Assembly (NCBI RefSeq): GCF_024623455.1 | Contig: NZ_JANIPJ010000004.1 | Location: 248,001-312,000 of the forward strand | Source of the DNA: Paenibacillus soyae | Lineage (GTDB): Bacteria; Bacillota; Bacilli; Paenibacillales; Paenibacillaceae | Length of the DNA stretch: 64,000 nucleotides | Direction: 5' to 3' | In this document: in pieces, positions 43,730 to 53,117 of the stretch | How the letters are laid out: each line of letters begins with the position of its first letter | Position numbering within the stretch: the first letter of the stretch is position 1 | Position numbers and translations under genes: made by a program | The notes under the pieces: model-generated | Seen by the model: only the letters and a program-made list of their open reading frames with translations | What the model was told of the DNA's origin: nothing | The model's database searches: none

Positions 43730-45064
43730 ATGCTACAACCTTCGCAACAACAAATCAGGCGACTGCAGGCAACGGCCGAGGCTAGGCAAAACGAATTGTT
43801 TGCCCTGCTGGAGCGTCTGGTCGCCTTCCCCACCGTTAGTCCCCCCGCCCGCAACACCGAGGAGGCGCAGCGCTACGTCGAGTCGCTGCTGGCGGCATGC
43901 GGGTTCGAAACGTCCCTGTGGGACGTCTATCCCGGCGATCCGAACGTAACCGCGGTGAAACGCGGCGCGGACAGCGCGCATTATTGCAGCCTGCTGCTCA
44001 ATGGGCACATCGATGTCGCGGAAGTCGGCGATTCTTCAGGCTGGAGCCGGGATCCGTTCAAGCTGTCCTTGGAGGACGGCAGAGCGTATGGCCGAGGGGT
44101 CTCCGATATGAAAGGCGGGCTTGCCGCCCTCCTATTCGCGCTCCAGCTTCTGCATGAGCAAGGTATCCCGCTTCGAGGCGACCTGCTGTTTCAATCCGTT
44201 ATCGGCGAAGAAGCCGGCGAGGCCGGTACCCGCGCTTGCATGGAAAGAGGCTGCGAGGCGGACTTCGCCGTCGTGGCCGATACGAGCTCGCTGTCGATCC
44301 AGGGGCAAGGCGGCGTCATTACGGGGTGGATTACGATCCAAAGTCCCGAGACGTTCCATGACGGGATGCGCGCCAAGCTCATCCATGCCGGAGGCGGCGT
44401 CCGCGGCGCGAGCGCCATTGAGAAGATGATGAAGCTCATCAGCGGTCTTCAAGAGCTGGAACGGCATTGGGCGGTCACCAAATCCTACCCCGGCTTCCCC
44501 GCCGGCTCCAATACCATTAATCCCGCCGTGATCGAAGGCGGCCGTCATGCCGCCTTTATCGCGGACCGCTGCGCCTTGTGGATTACGGTCCACTTCTATC
44601 CCGACGAAGATTTCGAAGCGGTGACGCGCGAGATCGAGGACCATCTGCTCAGGGTCGCGGACGGCGATCCTTGGCTGCGCCAGCATCCGCCCGCCTTCCG
44701 CTGGGGCGGACGCTCCATGCTCGAGGAGAGGGGCGAAATCTTCCCCTCCCTCGCCCTCGATCGCGAGGCGGCGGGCCTCCGCCAGCTGGTGCGCAGCCAC
44801 CAGACGCTGACCGGCGTTGAGCCGGAGATCGGCATGAGCCCTACCGTCACGGACGCCGGATGGATCGCCCGCGCGGGCATTCCGACCGTGATCTACGGCC
44901 CAGGCGACCTGCGCCATGCCCATGCGGTGAACGAAAGCGCCAGCATGAGCGAGCTTATTCAATACGCGCAAGTCATGATCGCTTTTATAGCCGAGTGGTG
45001 CAATACCCCCAAGGAGTCCGGGCGAATTCCGCTCGGCGCTCAAGAAAGGACGGGATCTTTTTGA
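43730..45064 (+). CDS. M20 family deacylase, probable formylaminopyrimidine deformylase (YlmB-like)
   Basis: 444 residues. Zinc hydrolase of the ArgE/DapE group: LLNGHIDVAEVGD with the first metal His/Asp, VSDMKGG with the second Asp, VIGEEAGEAG with the catalytic Glu, and a dimerisation domain. In Bacillus, thiamin-regulated YlmB deformylates N-formyl-aminomethyl-pyrimidine from degraded thiamin before TenA acts. Here the gene follows a TPP riboswitch and precedes tenA and a ThiXYZ-type importer, which strongly supports that role. AAGGAGGTG and the start MLQPSQQQ fix ATG 43730; the frame upstream runs through the terminator. Confidence 0.88.
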   Translation: MLQPSQQQIRRLQATAEARQNELFALLERLVAFPTVSPPARNTEEAQRYVESLLAACGFETSLWDVYPGDPNVTAVKRGADSAHYCSLLLNGHIDVAEVGDSSGWSRDPFKLSLEDGRAYGRGVSDMKGGLAALLFALQLLHEQGIPLRGDLLFQSVIGEEAGEAGTRACMERGCEADFAVVADTSSLSIQGQGGVITGWITIQSPETFHDGMRAKLIHAGGGVRGASAIEKMMKLISGLQELERHWAVTKSYPGFPAGSNTINPAVIEGGRHAAFIADRCALWITVHFYPDEDFEAVTREIEDHLLRVADGDPWLRQHPPAFRWGGRSMLEERGEIFPSLALDREAAGLRQLVRSHQTLTGVEPEIGMSPTVTDAGWIARAGIPTVIYGPGDLRHAHAVNESASMSELIQYAQVMIAFIAEWCNTPKESGRIPLGAQERTGSF

Positions 45065-45732
45065 CCTTATTCAGCGAACGGTTATATCAATCTAGCAGAC
45101 CCATATGGGAGCGAAGCCACCGGCATCCGTTCCTGACGGAGCTAAGGGACGGGACGCTGAGCCCGGACCGGTTCATCTACTATTTGAAGCAGGATTATGT
45201 GTATTTGATCGATTATGCCAAGCTGTTCGCGCTTGCCAGCGTCAAATCTCCGGACCTCGAAACGATGCACAAATTCGCGGAGCTTTATCATTCGACTCTG
45301 CACGTCGAGATGGAGCTGCACCGGCAATACGCCGAACGGTTCGGCGTGCCTAGAGCCGAGCTGGAACGGACGAAGCCCGCGCCGACGACGATCGCCTATA
45401 CGAAGTACATGCTGGATATCGCGACGAACGGCTCGCTCGCCCAGGTTGTCGCCGCCCTGCTGCCTTGCATGTGGAGCTACCGGGAGATTGGCGTCACCCT
45501 TGCTGCGATTCCCGGCGCGCTCGAGCATCCGCTGTTCAGCGAATGGATACTCATGTACAGCTCGGACGAATTCGGTCAGCTGACGGACTGGTGCATCGAT
45601 CAGATCAACCGGCTCGCCGACGGGCTGCCCGAGCGCGAGCTGGCCCGGCTCGAAGAGCATTTCCTGACGACCTCCCGGCTGGAGTATCTGTTCTGGGATA
45701 TGGCCTACCGGCTTGAGGAGTGGCCGGTGTGA
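45061..45732 (+). CDS. tenA: Aminopyrimidine aminohydrolase TenA
   Basis: Hydrolyses 4-amino-5-aminomethyl-2-methylpyrimidine to HMP in thiamin salvage. 223 residues. Expected active-site residues are visible: Asp45 (QDYVYLIDYAK), Cys136 (LLPCMWSY) and Glu208 (SRLEYLFWDMAY). TTG start after AAAGGACGGG overlaps the preceding TGA (TTGA), so translation is coupled. The next gene begins on its stop codon. Confidence 0.93.
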   Translation: MTLFSERLYQSSRPIWERSHRHPFLTELRDGTLSPDRFIYYLKQDYVYLIDYAKLFALASVKSPDLETMHKFAELYHSTLHVEMELHRQYAERFGVPRAELERTKPAPTTIAYTKYMLDIATNGSLAQVVAALLPCMWSYREIGVTLAAIPGALEHPLFSEWILMYSSDEFGQLTDWCIDQINRLADGLPERELARLEEHFLTTSRLEYLFWDMAYRLEEWPV

Positions 45733-46568
45733 ACGTCAACCAACAAGCACTATCGAGGCCTTCGATGGCCCTGTCCGTGAGCGGGCTTGCTTTTGGCTTC
45801 CCCGGAGAACGGCTGCTGTTCGACAATCTCAGCTTCGAGCTGAGGGACGGAGAGTTCGTCAGCCTGCTGGCGGCGAGCGGCCTGGGCAAAACGACGCTGT
45901 TCCGCCTCCTCTCCGGCCTCCTCCCTGCAGAGAGGGGCACCATTCGAATCGGGACGGACGGCATGGACATCGCTCATGCGGCCAGAGACGGCCGAATCGG
46001 CTATATGCCGCAGCGCGACGGGCTGATGCCCTGGCGCACGGTGCTGGATAACGCAGCCATCGGTCTCGAGCTGCGTGGAGCGCCGCGCAAAGCAGCGCGG
46101 AGCAAGGTGCTGGAGCTGCTGCCTAGCATGGGGCTTGCGGGGACGGAGCGCAAATACCCGCATGAGCTGTCGGGCGGCATGCGCCAGCGCGTATCGTTCC
46201 TCCGCTCCTTGCTCGGCGGCGGCGAGCTCCTGCTGCTCGACGAGCCGTTCGGCGCGCTGGATGCCATGACGCGCGCGTCCATGCAGGATTGGCTGCTGCA
46301 CGCGTGGGAGCAGCATCGGAAGACCGTATTGTTCGTCACGCATGATGTGGACGAAGCGTTGCTTCTATCGGATCGCGTGCTCGTCGCCTCGCGTACGCCA
46401 GTAGCCTCGTTTCGCGAGCTCGCCGTCGCTCTCCCGCGCCCAAGACGGCACTCGCTCGTGATGGATCCTGCTTTTATCGAGCTCAAGCGGCAGCTGCTTC
46501 GCTTGTACGAGCACGCGGAACAAGCGGAACGGAATGATGTGCCCGAAAGCGAGGCGCATCCGCGATGA
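45729..46568 (+). CDS. thiZ: ABC transporter ATPase, thiamin-precursor importer (ThiZ-like)
   Basis: 279 residues. Walker A is ASGLGKTT, with the usual first Gly replaced by Ala; Q-loop near MPQRDGLMPW; signature LSGGMRQR; Walker B LLLLDEPFGALD; H-loop FVTHDVDEA. The pattern is of the nitrate/taurine/ThiZ group. GTG 45729 follows GAGGAG by eight bases and overlaps the tenA stop. It energises the permease and ThiY-like lipoprotein that follow. Symbol assigned by context. Confidence 0.9.
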   Translation: MNVNQQALSRPSMALSVSGLAFGFPGERLLFDNLSFELRDGEFVSLLAASGLGKTTLFRLLSGLLPAERGTIRIGTDGMDIAHAARDGRIGYMPQRDGLMPWRTVLDNAAIGLELRGAPRKAARSKVLELLPSMGLAGTERKYPHELSGGMRQRVSFLRSLLGGGELLLLDEPFGALDAMTRASMQDWLLHAWEQHRKTVLFVTHDVDEALLLSDRVLVASRTPVASFRELAVALPRPRRHSLVMDPAFIELKRQLLRLYEHAEQAERNDVPESEAHPR

Positions 46569-47332
46569 AAGAGAAAAAACCGCTCGAGGCCTTGCGCTCG
46601 CAGCTTCCGCTTCTCGTTTTTGCGCTGCTGGCCGCCGGAATATGGGAGATAGGCCCTCCGCTGGCCGGAATGCCGCATTACATCATCCCTAGACTGTCCG
46701 ATGTGCTCGTCGCCTTATGGGAGGATCGGCTCGTGCTGCTGCGCCACTTCGGCGTCACCTTGTGGGAATCGGTGCTCGGCCTTGCGCTTTCCGCTTTGCT
46801 CGGAGTGCTGACGGCGGTCTGGATCGACTTGTCCCGACTGGCCGAACGTACGGTATTCCCGGTTATCGTCGCTTCGCAGACGATCCCGATCGTCGCCATA
46901 TCGCCGATTATGGTCATGTGGTTCGGCTATGAGCTGGGCAGCAAGGTAGCCGTCGTCATGCTGTTCACTTTCTTCCCCATCGCCGTTAATACGTCTGCGG
47001 GCTTTCGCGGCGCCGATCCGGATACGGGCGACCTGCTGCGGACGATGGGGGCAAGCAAACCCCAGCTGTTCTTGAAGTGGAAGCTGCCTTCCGCGATGCC
47101 CGGCTTTTTCACCGGACTCAAGCTAGGGGCAGCCATAAGCGTCGGAGGCGCGACGCTCGGCGAATGGCTCGGCGGTCAATCGGGTCTGGGCATGTATACC
47201 AAGCGGGCATCCAACATGCTGTCCGGCGATGCCGTATTTGCCGGCGTCCTGCTGCTGTCGTTCATGGGTATCGGATTATTCGTCATCGTATGGTGGATCG
47301 AATGCATGCTGCTCGCCCATCGGCGAGCCTAA
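46565..47332 (+). CDS. thiX: ABC transporter permease, thiamin-precursor importer (ThiX-like)
   Basis: 255 residues, about six membrane segments. Binding-protein-dependent permease motif GADPDTGDLLRTMGASKPQLFLKWKLPSAMP, in outline, with the conserved G. ATGA overlap with the ATPase gene. It is of the TauC/SsuC/ThiX branch. Together with the neighbours it should import formylaminopyrimidine. Confidence 0.9.
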   Translation: MKEKKPLEALRSQLPLLVFALLAAGIWEIGPPLAGMPHYIIPRLSDVLVALWEDRLVLLRHFGVTLWESVLGLALSALLGVLTAVWIDLSRLAERTVFPVIVASQTIPIVAISPIMVMWFGYELGSKVAVVMLFTFFPIAVNTSAGFRGADPDTGDLLRTMGASKPQLFLKWKLPSAMPGFFTGLKLGAAISVGGATLGEWLGGQSGLGMYTKRASNMLSGDAVFAGVLLLSFMGIGLFVIVWWIECMLLAHRRA

Positions 47333-47380
47333 TGGAAGATCGGCCACTGAAACTATATAGAAACCGGAGTTGAAACCAAG

Positions 47381-48394
47381 ATGTATTCACGAAAGCTACC
47401 CCATTCCATCCTTCGCACCACTGTATCGCTTGCGACCGTCTGCGCCCTTATTCTTACTGGCTGCTCTTCGAACAAGCAAGCCGAATCCGAAGCCGAGCTC
47501 GAAGAGCTGACCGTGCTGCTCGACTGGTATCCCAATGCCGTCCACACCTTCTTATATGCCGCCGAGGAGCAGGGCTACTTCGAGGACGCGGGGCTGCAGG
47601 TCAATCTGCAGACTCCGGCCGGCACCAACGATGCCGTCAAGCTTGTGGCGACCGGCAAGGCGGATCTCGCGCTCAGCTATCAAATGCAGGTCGCGATTTC
47701 CCGCGCCGAGGATATCCCGGTCGTATCGCTCGCCGCTATTGTCAGACATCCGCTTAACCGCGTGTTCGCGCTCGAATCAAGCGGCATCCGTAGCCCCAAG
47801 GATCTAGTCGGCGCGCGGATCGGCTACCCTTCCATCCCGCTGGACGAAGCCATCGTGAGCACCATGGTGAAAACGGACGGCGGCGACGCCGCTTCCCTGA
47901 ACTTTCAAGATATCGGGTGGGATCTGATACCAGCTCTAACAACGGAGAAGGTGGATGCCATCGTCGGGGGCTACGTCAACCACGAGAAGCTGCTGCTCGA
48001 GAAGGAAGGCGCGGAGCTTGTCACCTTCGACCCTTCGGATTTCGGAGTACCGGATTTCTATGAGCTTGTCCTGGTCGCAAGCGAGAGCGGCGTAGAAGAG
48101 AACGAAGACTCTTACCGTAAATTCATCGAAGCCGCGGCCAAAGGCCAGCAATATACCGCGGAGCATCCGGAAGAAGCGCTGAAGATTCTGCTCGACAAGC
48201 AGACAACCGAGTTCCCGCTCGACGCCGACATCGAGAAGCAGAGCCTGGACGTTCTGCTGCCGCTTATGGATGCGGGCGACAAGCCGTTCGGCTATCAATC
48301 GCCGGAGGCTTGGCAATCTGTCATCGCGTGGTTGCAGGAGAACGGACAGCTGAAGCAGGAAGTGAAGCCGGAGCAAGCGTTCCGGAACTTATAA
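47381..48394 (+). CDS. thiY: ABC transporter substrate-binding lipoprotein (ThiY-like, NMT1/THI5 fold)
   Basis: 337 residues. Signal peptide with lipobox LILTGC. The mature protein starts with LTVLLDWYPNAVHTFLYAAEEQGYF, in outline, the NMT1/THI5 pattern seen in ThiY, and continues with LVATGKADLALSYQMQ. It binds N-formyl-4-amino-5-aminomethyl-2-methylpyrimidine in characterised homologues. The gap of 48 bp to thiX suggests one transcript. Confidence 0.9.
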   Translation: MYSRKLPHSILRTTVSLATVCALILTGCSSNKQAESEAELEELTVLLDWYPNAVHTFLYAAEEQGYFEDAGLQVNLQTPAGTNDAVKLVATGKADLALSYQMQVAISRAEDIPVVSLAAIVRHPLNRVFALESSGIRSPKDLVGARIGYPSIPLDEAIVSTMVKTDGGDAASLNFQDIGWDLIPALTTEKVDAIVGGYVNHEKLLLEKEGAELVTFDPSDFGVPDFYELVLVASESGVEENEDSYRKFIEAAAKGQQYTAEHPEEALKILLDKQTTEFPLDADIEKQSLDVLLPLMDAGDKPFGYQSPEAWQSVIAWLQENGQLKQEVKPEQAFRNL

Positions 48395-48412
48395 GCGGGA
48401 GGGGACGCGAGA

Positions 48413-49423
48413 ATGAACGAACGGTATTCGAGACAAATCTTATTCTCCCCGATCGGGACGGAGGGTCAGCGCAAGCTTCAGGATAGCTCGGTATGCATTA
48501 TCGGGATGGGCGCGCTCGGCACCGTTCTCGCCAACCACATGGTCAGAGCCGGCGTCGGATTCGTTCGTATCGTCGACCGGGATTATGTCGAGGCGAGCAA
48601 CCTGCAGCGCCAGCTTCTATACGACGAAGATGACGTGGCGCAGGGCTATCCCAAAGTCGTCGCCGCCCAAAAAAAGCTGAGCCGCATCAATTCGGAGGTC
48701 CGAATCGAGGCCATAGTCGCGGATGCGACGGCGGGGTCGATCGAGAAGCTGCTCGATGGCATCGACCTGGTGCTGGACGGCACGGACAACTTTCAAACCC
48801 GCTTCCTGCTGAACGACGCCTGCTTCCGCCGAGGCATTCCGTTCATCTACGGCGGCGCCGTCAGCAGCAGAGGCATGAGCGCCGTGCTTGTACCGGGCGA
48901 GACCCCCTGCTTCCGCTGCTTCGTCCCCGCCGGCGATTCCAGCGGTCAAACGTGCGACATGATCGGAGTGATCTCGCCCATCGTCGATATTATCGCCTCC
49001 TATCAGGCGGTTGAAGCGCTGAAGCTTCTAGTAGGCGCCCGAGATGCCCGCAGGGACAGCCTGCTATCTATCGACGTGTGGGGCAACCGCACGTTCGAGA
49101 TGAAGCTGGGCGAGCCCCGGGCGGATTGTCCCTGCTGCCAGCTGAAGCAGTATCCGGCTCTGCAAGCCCAAGGCGAGGAAGCCGTCGCCCTATGCGGCAG
49201 GGAAACGGTTCAGTTCGCGAGCAAAGGCCCTATGGACTTGCCAGGCTGGGAGCTTCGCTTGAAGCCCGTTGCGACAACCATTCTGCGGAACGTGTATCTG
49301 CTGCGCGCGGAGCTTCCGGACGGAGAACGGCTCGTCCTCTTCCCCGACGGCCGCGTGCTTGTGCAGGGAACCGAGGATTTGACCCGGGCCAAGGTGCTGT
49401 ACGACCGCTACATCGGCAGTTAA
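48413..49423 (+). CDS. thiF: ThiS adenylyltransferase ThiF
   Basis: Activates the C-terminus of ThiS with ATP for thiazole sulfur transfer. 336 residues. N-terminal RYSRQILFSPIGTEGQRKL, nucleotide loop IIGMGALGTVLANHMVRAG, DGTDNFQTRFLLNDAC, a Cys in ETPCFRCF and CPCC of the zinc site. E1-like family shared with MoeB; context next to thiE, thiS and thiG makes ThiF the right call. Confidence 0.92.
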   Translation: MNERYSRQILFSPIGTEGQRKLQDSSVCIIGMGALGTVLANHMVRAGVGFVRIVDRDYVEASNLQRQLLYDEDDVAQGYPKVVAAQKKLSRINSEVRIEAIVADATAGSIEKLLDGIDLVLDGTDNFQTRFLLNDACFRRGIPFIYGGAVSSRGMSAVLVPGETPCFRCFVPAGDSSGQTCDMIGVISPIVDIIASYQAVEALKLLVGARDARRDSLLSIDVWGNRTFEMKLGEPRADCPCCQLKQYPALQAQGEEAVALCGRETVQFASKGPMDLPGWELRLKPVATTILRNVYLLRAELPDGERLVLFPDGRVLVQGTEDLTRAKVLYDRYIGS

Positions 49424-49445
49424 TTAAGGACAGGAGATGATCGAC

Positions 49446-50063
49446 ATGAAAGATTTTAAGCTGTATGCCATAACGGGCGAAGTATTCCATCCCGGACGGG
49501 AGCTTGTGGAGGTCATGGAAGAAGCCATTCTGGGCGGCGCCGATATTATTCAGCTGCGCGACAAAACGAGCGGCCGCGAGGAGCTGCTGGCCAAAGCCAG
49601 GGCTCTGCGCGAGCTTACCCGCCAATATAACGTCACCTTTATCGTCAACGATCATATCGATATCGCGCTCGAGGCGGACGCCGACGGCATTCATCTCGGT
49701 CAAGGCGATCTGCCTCTCGTCGAGGCGCGCAAGCGGGTCGGCGACAAAATCATCGGCATTTCCACGCATGCGATCGAAGAGGCGCTGCTCGCCGAGCAGC
49801 AAGGCGCCGACTACATCGGCGTCGGCCCCGTCTTCCCCACCGCGACGAAGGCGGATGTGGTCGATCCCGTGACGGTAGCGTATGTCCACCAGGTAGCGGA
49901 GCGCATCCGAATTCCTTTCGTCGCGATAGGCGGCATCAAGCTTCATAATGTGGACGAAGTTATCGCCGCCGGCGCTACTCGGATATGCGCGGTAAGCGAG
50001 ATTGTGGGAAGCCCCGACGTCAAGGGGACATGCGAGGCCTTCCTGAAGAAGCTGAACCGATAG
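49446..50063 (+). CDS. thiE: Thiamine phosphate synthase
   Basis: Joins HMP-PP and the thiazole phosphate to thiamin phosphate. 205 residues, TIM barrel. LYAITGEVFHPG, IIQLRDKTSGREEL, FIVNDHIDIALEADADGIHLGQGDLP in outline, GVGPVFPTATKAD, AIGGI. AGGAG nine bases before ATG 49446 favours this start over ATG 49437. TenI-like proteins are relatives, but all catalytic loops of ThiE are here. Confidence 0.93.
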   Translation: MKDFKLYAITGEVFHPGRELVEVMEEAILGGADIIQLRDKTSGREELLAKARALRELTRQYNVTFIVNDHIDIALEADADGIHLGQGDLPLVEARKRVGDKIIGISTHAIEEALLAEQQGADYIGVGPVFPTATKADVVDPVTVAYVHQVAERIRIPFVAIGGIKLHNVDEVIAAGATRICAVSEIVGSPDVKGTCEAFLKKLNR

Positions 50064-50074
50064 GAGTGAACGAA

Positions 50075-50272
50075 ATGAAAATAACCGTCAACGGCAAGCA
50101 GGAGCAGCTCGAGGTTCAAACGGTTGAAGATATCGTGGCCCACTATGCGCTGCAGGAAAAACCGATTGTCGTCGAGGCCGACGGTATCGTGCTGAAGAGA
50201 GAGCAATGGGCGACAACGCTTGTTCGCGAAGATAGCAAGATTGAGCTGGTCCACTTTGTAGGAGGAGGCTGA
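50075..50272 (+). CDS. thiS: Sulfur carrier protein ThiS
   Basis: 65 residues, ubiquitin-like beta-grasp: MKITVNGKQEQLEVQTVEDI and a C-terminal VHFVGGG whose terminal Gly becomes the thiocarboxylate. TAGGAG precedes the ATG. The stop lies four bases before thiG. Confidence 0.94.
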   Translation: MKITVNGKQEQLEVQTVEDIVAHYALQEKPIVVEADGIVLKREQWATTLVREDSKIELVHFVGGG

Positions 50273-50276
50273 CACG

Positions 50277-51056
50277 ATGAAAAAAGATACTTGGCAAATC
50301 GGAGGACGGGAGCTGACTTCCCGGTTGTTCCTCGGGACCGGATTGTTCCCGAACCCTTACGTTCAGCAAGAAGCGATCAAGGCATCCGGCGCCGAGGTGC
50401 TGACCTTCGCGATTCGCCGCGTGAATCTGTCCGCTGCGGAGGATGATTCGATTCTGCAGCATATCGAGCAAGGAGCGTTCACCTTCCTGCCCAACACCTC
50501 AGGAGCCAGCACGGCGGACGAAGCCGTCCGCATCGCCCGGCTCGCCCGCGCGTCCGGGCTAAGCGACTGGATCAAGGTGGAGATCAGCGCCAACGAACGG
50601 ACGCTGCTGCCTGATCCGATCGAGACGCTGCGCGCGACGGAGCAGCTGGTTAAGGAGGGCTTTACGGTTCTTCCATATACGACGGATGACCCCATCCTGT
50701 GCAAACGTCTCGAGGAAGCCGGCGCCGCGGCGGTCATGCCCGGCGGGGCGCCGATCGGCACCGGTCTCGGCATCCTGAATCCCTATCATATCGGACTGAT
50801 CGTAGAAGAAGCCTCCGTCCCGATTATCGTCGACGCCGGACTTGGCTCGGTAGCCGATGTCGCGCAAGCGATGGAGCTTGGGGTATCCGGCGTTCTAATG
50901 AATACGCCCGTAGCGAAGGCACGCGATCCGATTCTAATGGCGAGGGCGATGCGGCTGGGCATCGAGGCCGGCCGCCTGTCCTACCTCTCCGGCCGGATCG
51001 CCAAGAAGAAGTACGCCACGGCCAGCAGCGGTTTTGACGCTCTGAAATTAAGCTAA
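50277..51056 (+). CDS. thiG: Thiazole synthase
   Basis: Builds the thiazole phosphate from DXP, dehydroglycine and ThiS thiocarboxylate. 259 residues. LTSRLFLGTGLFPN, EVLTFAIRRVN, LPNTSGASTADEAVRIARLAR in outline, DWIKVEI with the Schiff-base Lys, and VMPGGAPIGTGLGI. GGAGGAGG overlaps the thiS end and serves its ATG. Confidence 0.96.
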   Translation: MKKDTWQIGGRELTSRLFLGTGLFPNPYVQQEAIKASGAEVLTFAIRRVNLSAAEDDSILQHIEQGAFTFLPNTSGASTADEAVRIARLARASGLSDWIKVEISANERTLLPDPIETLRATEQLVKEGFTVLPYTTDDPILCKRLEEAGAAAVMPGGAPIGTGLGILNPYHIGLIVEEASVPIIVDAGLGSVADVAQAMELGVSGVLMNTPVAKARDPILMARAMRLGIEAGRLSYLSGRIAKKKYATASSGFDALKLS

Positions 51057-51086
51057 AATTTTTACGACAGAAAGCTGGTTGCGCAT

Positions 51087-52223
51087 ATGAGTGAACACAT
51101 CATCATTATGGGCGGGGGCGTCATCGGCTTGTCGGTCGCCTTCGAGCTGCAAAGCCGCGGCTATCAAACCACCGTGCTCGAAATGGCGCGATGCGGCGGC
51201 CAGGCTTCGGGAGCGGCGGCCGGCATGCTGGCACCCTACTCGGAAAACGTAGAAGGACCCGATCCCTTCTTCCAGCTTTGTCTGGACAGCTTGCGGCTCT
51301 ATCCGGACTGGATAGGCCGGGTGCGGGAGCGGTCCGACGTAACCTTCGAGTACTCGGAATCGGGCAGCCTCTACTTAAGCTACCATGAGGCCGATCGGCT
51401 GGCGCTGGAAGGCCGGCTATTATGGCAGCGCGAGCATGGATCAACGGGCGCTATCATCGATGGCCCCGACCTGTTCGACATGGAACCTCTGCTGTCGCGT
51501 CAGGTCAAAGCGGCGCTGTACACGCCCGAAGAAAGCCATCTTTACGCGCCGGATTATGTGAGGGCGCTCGAGGACGCCTGCCGGTCGACCGGAGGAGCCA
51601 TCCACGAGCAGCTGGGACGCGTATCGGTGCTGGAGTGGCGGAACGGAATCGTCCTCGAGGCGCAGGATGGCCGTCGCTTCAGCGGAGATAGGCTTGTCGT
51701 ATGCTCCGGCGCCTGGGCACAGGAGCTAGCGGAAACCTTCGACCTTCCGCTGCCGATCTATCCGATCCGCGGCCAGATTTGCGCTTACGCCCTTGACGAT
51801 GTCGCCGGAGATGTTGACGGGAAGGCTGTCCGCCACATGCTGTTCGGCAACCAGGGCTACTTGGTAGCCAAAGCGAACGGCACGCTGGTATGCGGCGCCT
51901 CGGAGGATGTCGCGGGCTTCGATACGTCGGTGACAGAACGCGGGATCGAGCGGCTGCGTGGCTGGAACAAGCAAGCGATTCCCGCCTTGGAGAATTGCGC
52001 TCCTTTCCATCAATGGGCGGGACTCCGGCCGTCCACGCAGGACGGATACCCCTTCCTCGGCGGGCTCGACCCTGCGGCGCAAGTGATGTTCGCGGCGGGC
52101 CACTATCGCAACGGCATCCTGCTAAGTCCGATAACCGCCAAGCTGGTCGCCGATCGCATCGAGAACAAAGCTTTGCCGAGCTACTATTCGTATTTTGCGC
52201 CCGGACGATTCGACATGTCTTAA
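51087..52223 (+). CDS. thiO: Glycine oxidase ThiO
   Basis: FAD enzyme oxidising glycine to the dehydroglycine needed by ThiG in aerobes. 378 residues. N-terminal IIMGGGVIGLSVAFELQSRG is the dinucleotide fold; GAAAGMLAPYSEN; C-terminal WAGLRPSTQDGYPFLGG and FAAGHYRNGILLSPITA. Presence of ThiO rather than ThiH implies oxygen-dependent thiazole synthesis. Confidence 0.94.
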   Translation: MSEHIIIMGGGVIGLSVAFELQSRGYQTTVLEMARCGGQASGAAAGMLAPYSENVEGPDPFFQLCLDSLRLYPDWIGRVRERSDVTFEYSESGSLYLSYHEADRLALEGRLLWQREHGSTGAIIDGPDLFDMEPLLSRQVKAALYTPEESHLYAPDYVRALEDACRSTGGAIHEQLGRVSVLEWRNGIVLEAQDGRRFSGDRLVVCSGAWAQELAETFDLPLPIYPIRGQICAYALDDVAGDVDGKAVRHMLFGNQGYLVAKANGTLVCGASEDVAGFDTSVTERGIERLRGWNKQAIPALENCAPFHQWAGLRPSTQDGYPFLGGLDPAAQVMFAAGHYRNGILLSPITAKLVADRIENKALPSYYSYFAPGRFDMS

Positions 52224-52242
52224 GAAGAGAGGTGATCGCAAT

Positions 52243-53100
52243 ATGGTAGATGTACAATCTTCGCGCCGCCAGGTTCCCCGTGCTTTAACCATCGCCGGTT
52301 CGGACAGCGGCGGCGGGGCGGGCATTCAGGCCGACTTGAAAACATTCCAGGAGCTCGGCGTATTCGGCATGTCCGCCATCACGGCCGTTACCGCGCAGAA
52401 TACGACCGGCGTGCAGGCCGTCTATCCGCTAAGCCCCGAGGCCGTGACCGAGCAGATCCGTTCGGTTGGCCGCGATATACGGGTCGACGCCCTGAAGACG
52501 GGCATGCTGTTCAGTCACGAAATCATTGAAGCGGTGGCCGCTTCGCTGGAAGAATTCAAATGGACGCGCGTCGTCGTCGATCCCGTCATGGTGGCTAAAG
52601 GCGGCTCGGTGCTGCTTCAGGATGCGGCATTGTCGGCTTTCAAGAGGAAGCTCCTACCCCTCGTCGAAGTCGTCACGCCGAACATTCCCGAAGCCGAACG
52701 GCTGACCGGAATGACGATCCGTAACGCCTCGAACAAACGCGACGCCGCCAAACAGCTTATCGACCTCGGCATTCGGTATGTCGTGATGAAGGGCGGGCAT
52801 GAAACCGGCGAGGAAGCCGTCGACCTGCTGTACGACGGGTATTGCTTCTCCGAGTTTTCCGCCAAACGGATCGATACCGTCCATACCCATGGAACGGGCT
52901 GCACCTTCTCTGCCGCGTTGACTGCGGGCCTCGCGCATGGCTTGAGCGTCGAGCTCGCCGTCCAGCAGGCCAAAGCTTTTATCCAAGCGGCCATCGAGGA
53001 CGGCATTCAGATCGGCGGCGGCATAGGCCCTACCAATCATTGGGCTTACAGGCAGCAGCGAACGCCTGGCGCATGGACTGCCGAGCAGTCTCTAGCTTGA
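52243..53100 (+). CDS. thiD: Hydroxymethylpyrimidine/phosphomethylpyrimidine kinase
   Basis: Phosphorylates HMP twice to HMP-PP. 285 residues, ribokinase fold. ALTIAGSDSGGGAGIQADLKTF in outline, AITAVTAQNT, VVDPVMVAKGG, TPNIPEAERLTG, and DTVHTHGTGCTFSAALTA with the catalytic Cys/anion hole. ATG 52243 after GAGGTG is preferred; an upstream frame overlaps thiO. Last gene of the operon; a terminator follows. Confidence 0.95.
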   Translation: MVDVQSSRRQVPRALTIAGSDSGGGAGIQADLKTFQELGVFGMSAITAVTAQNTTGVQAVYPLSPEAVTEQIRSVGRDIRVDALKTGMLFSHEIIEAVAASLEEFKWTRVVVDPVMVAKGGSVLLQDAALSAFKRKLLPLVEVVTPNIPEAERLTGMTIRNASNKRDAAKQLIDLGIRYVVMKGGHETGEEAVDLLYDGYCFSEFSAKRIDTVHTHGTGCTFSAALTAGLAHGLSVELAVQQAKAFIQAAIEDGIQIGGGIGPTNHWAYRQQRTPGAWTAEQSLA

Positions 53101-53117
53101 TCACTGGCTCCATCATT

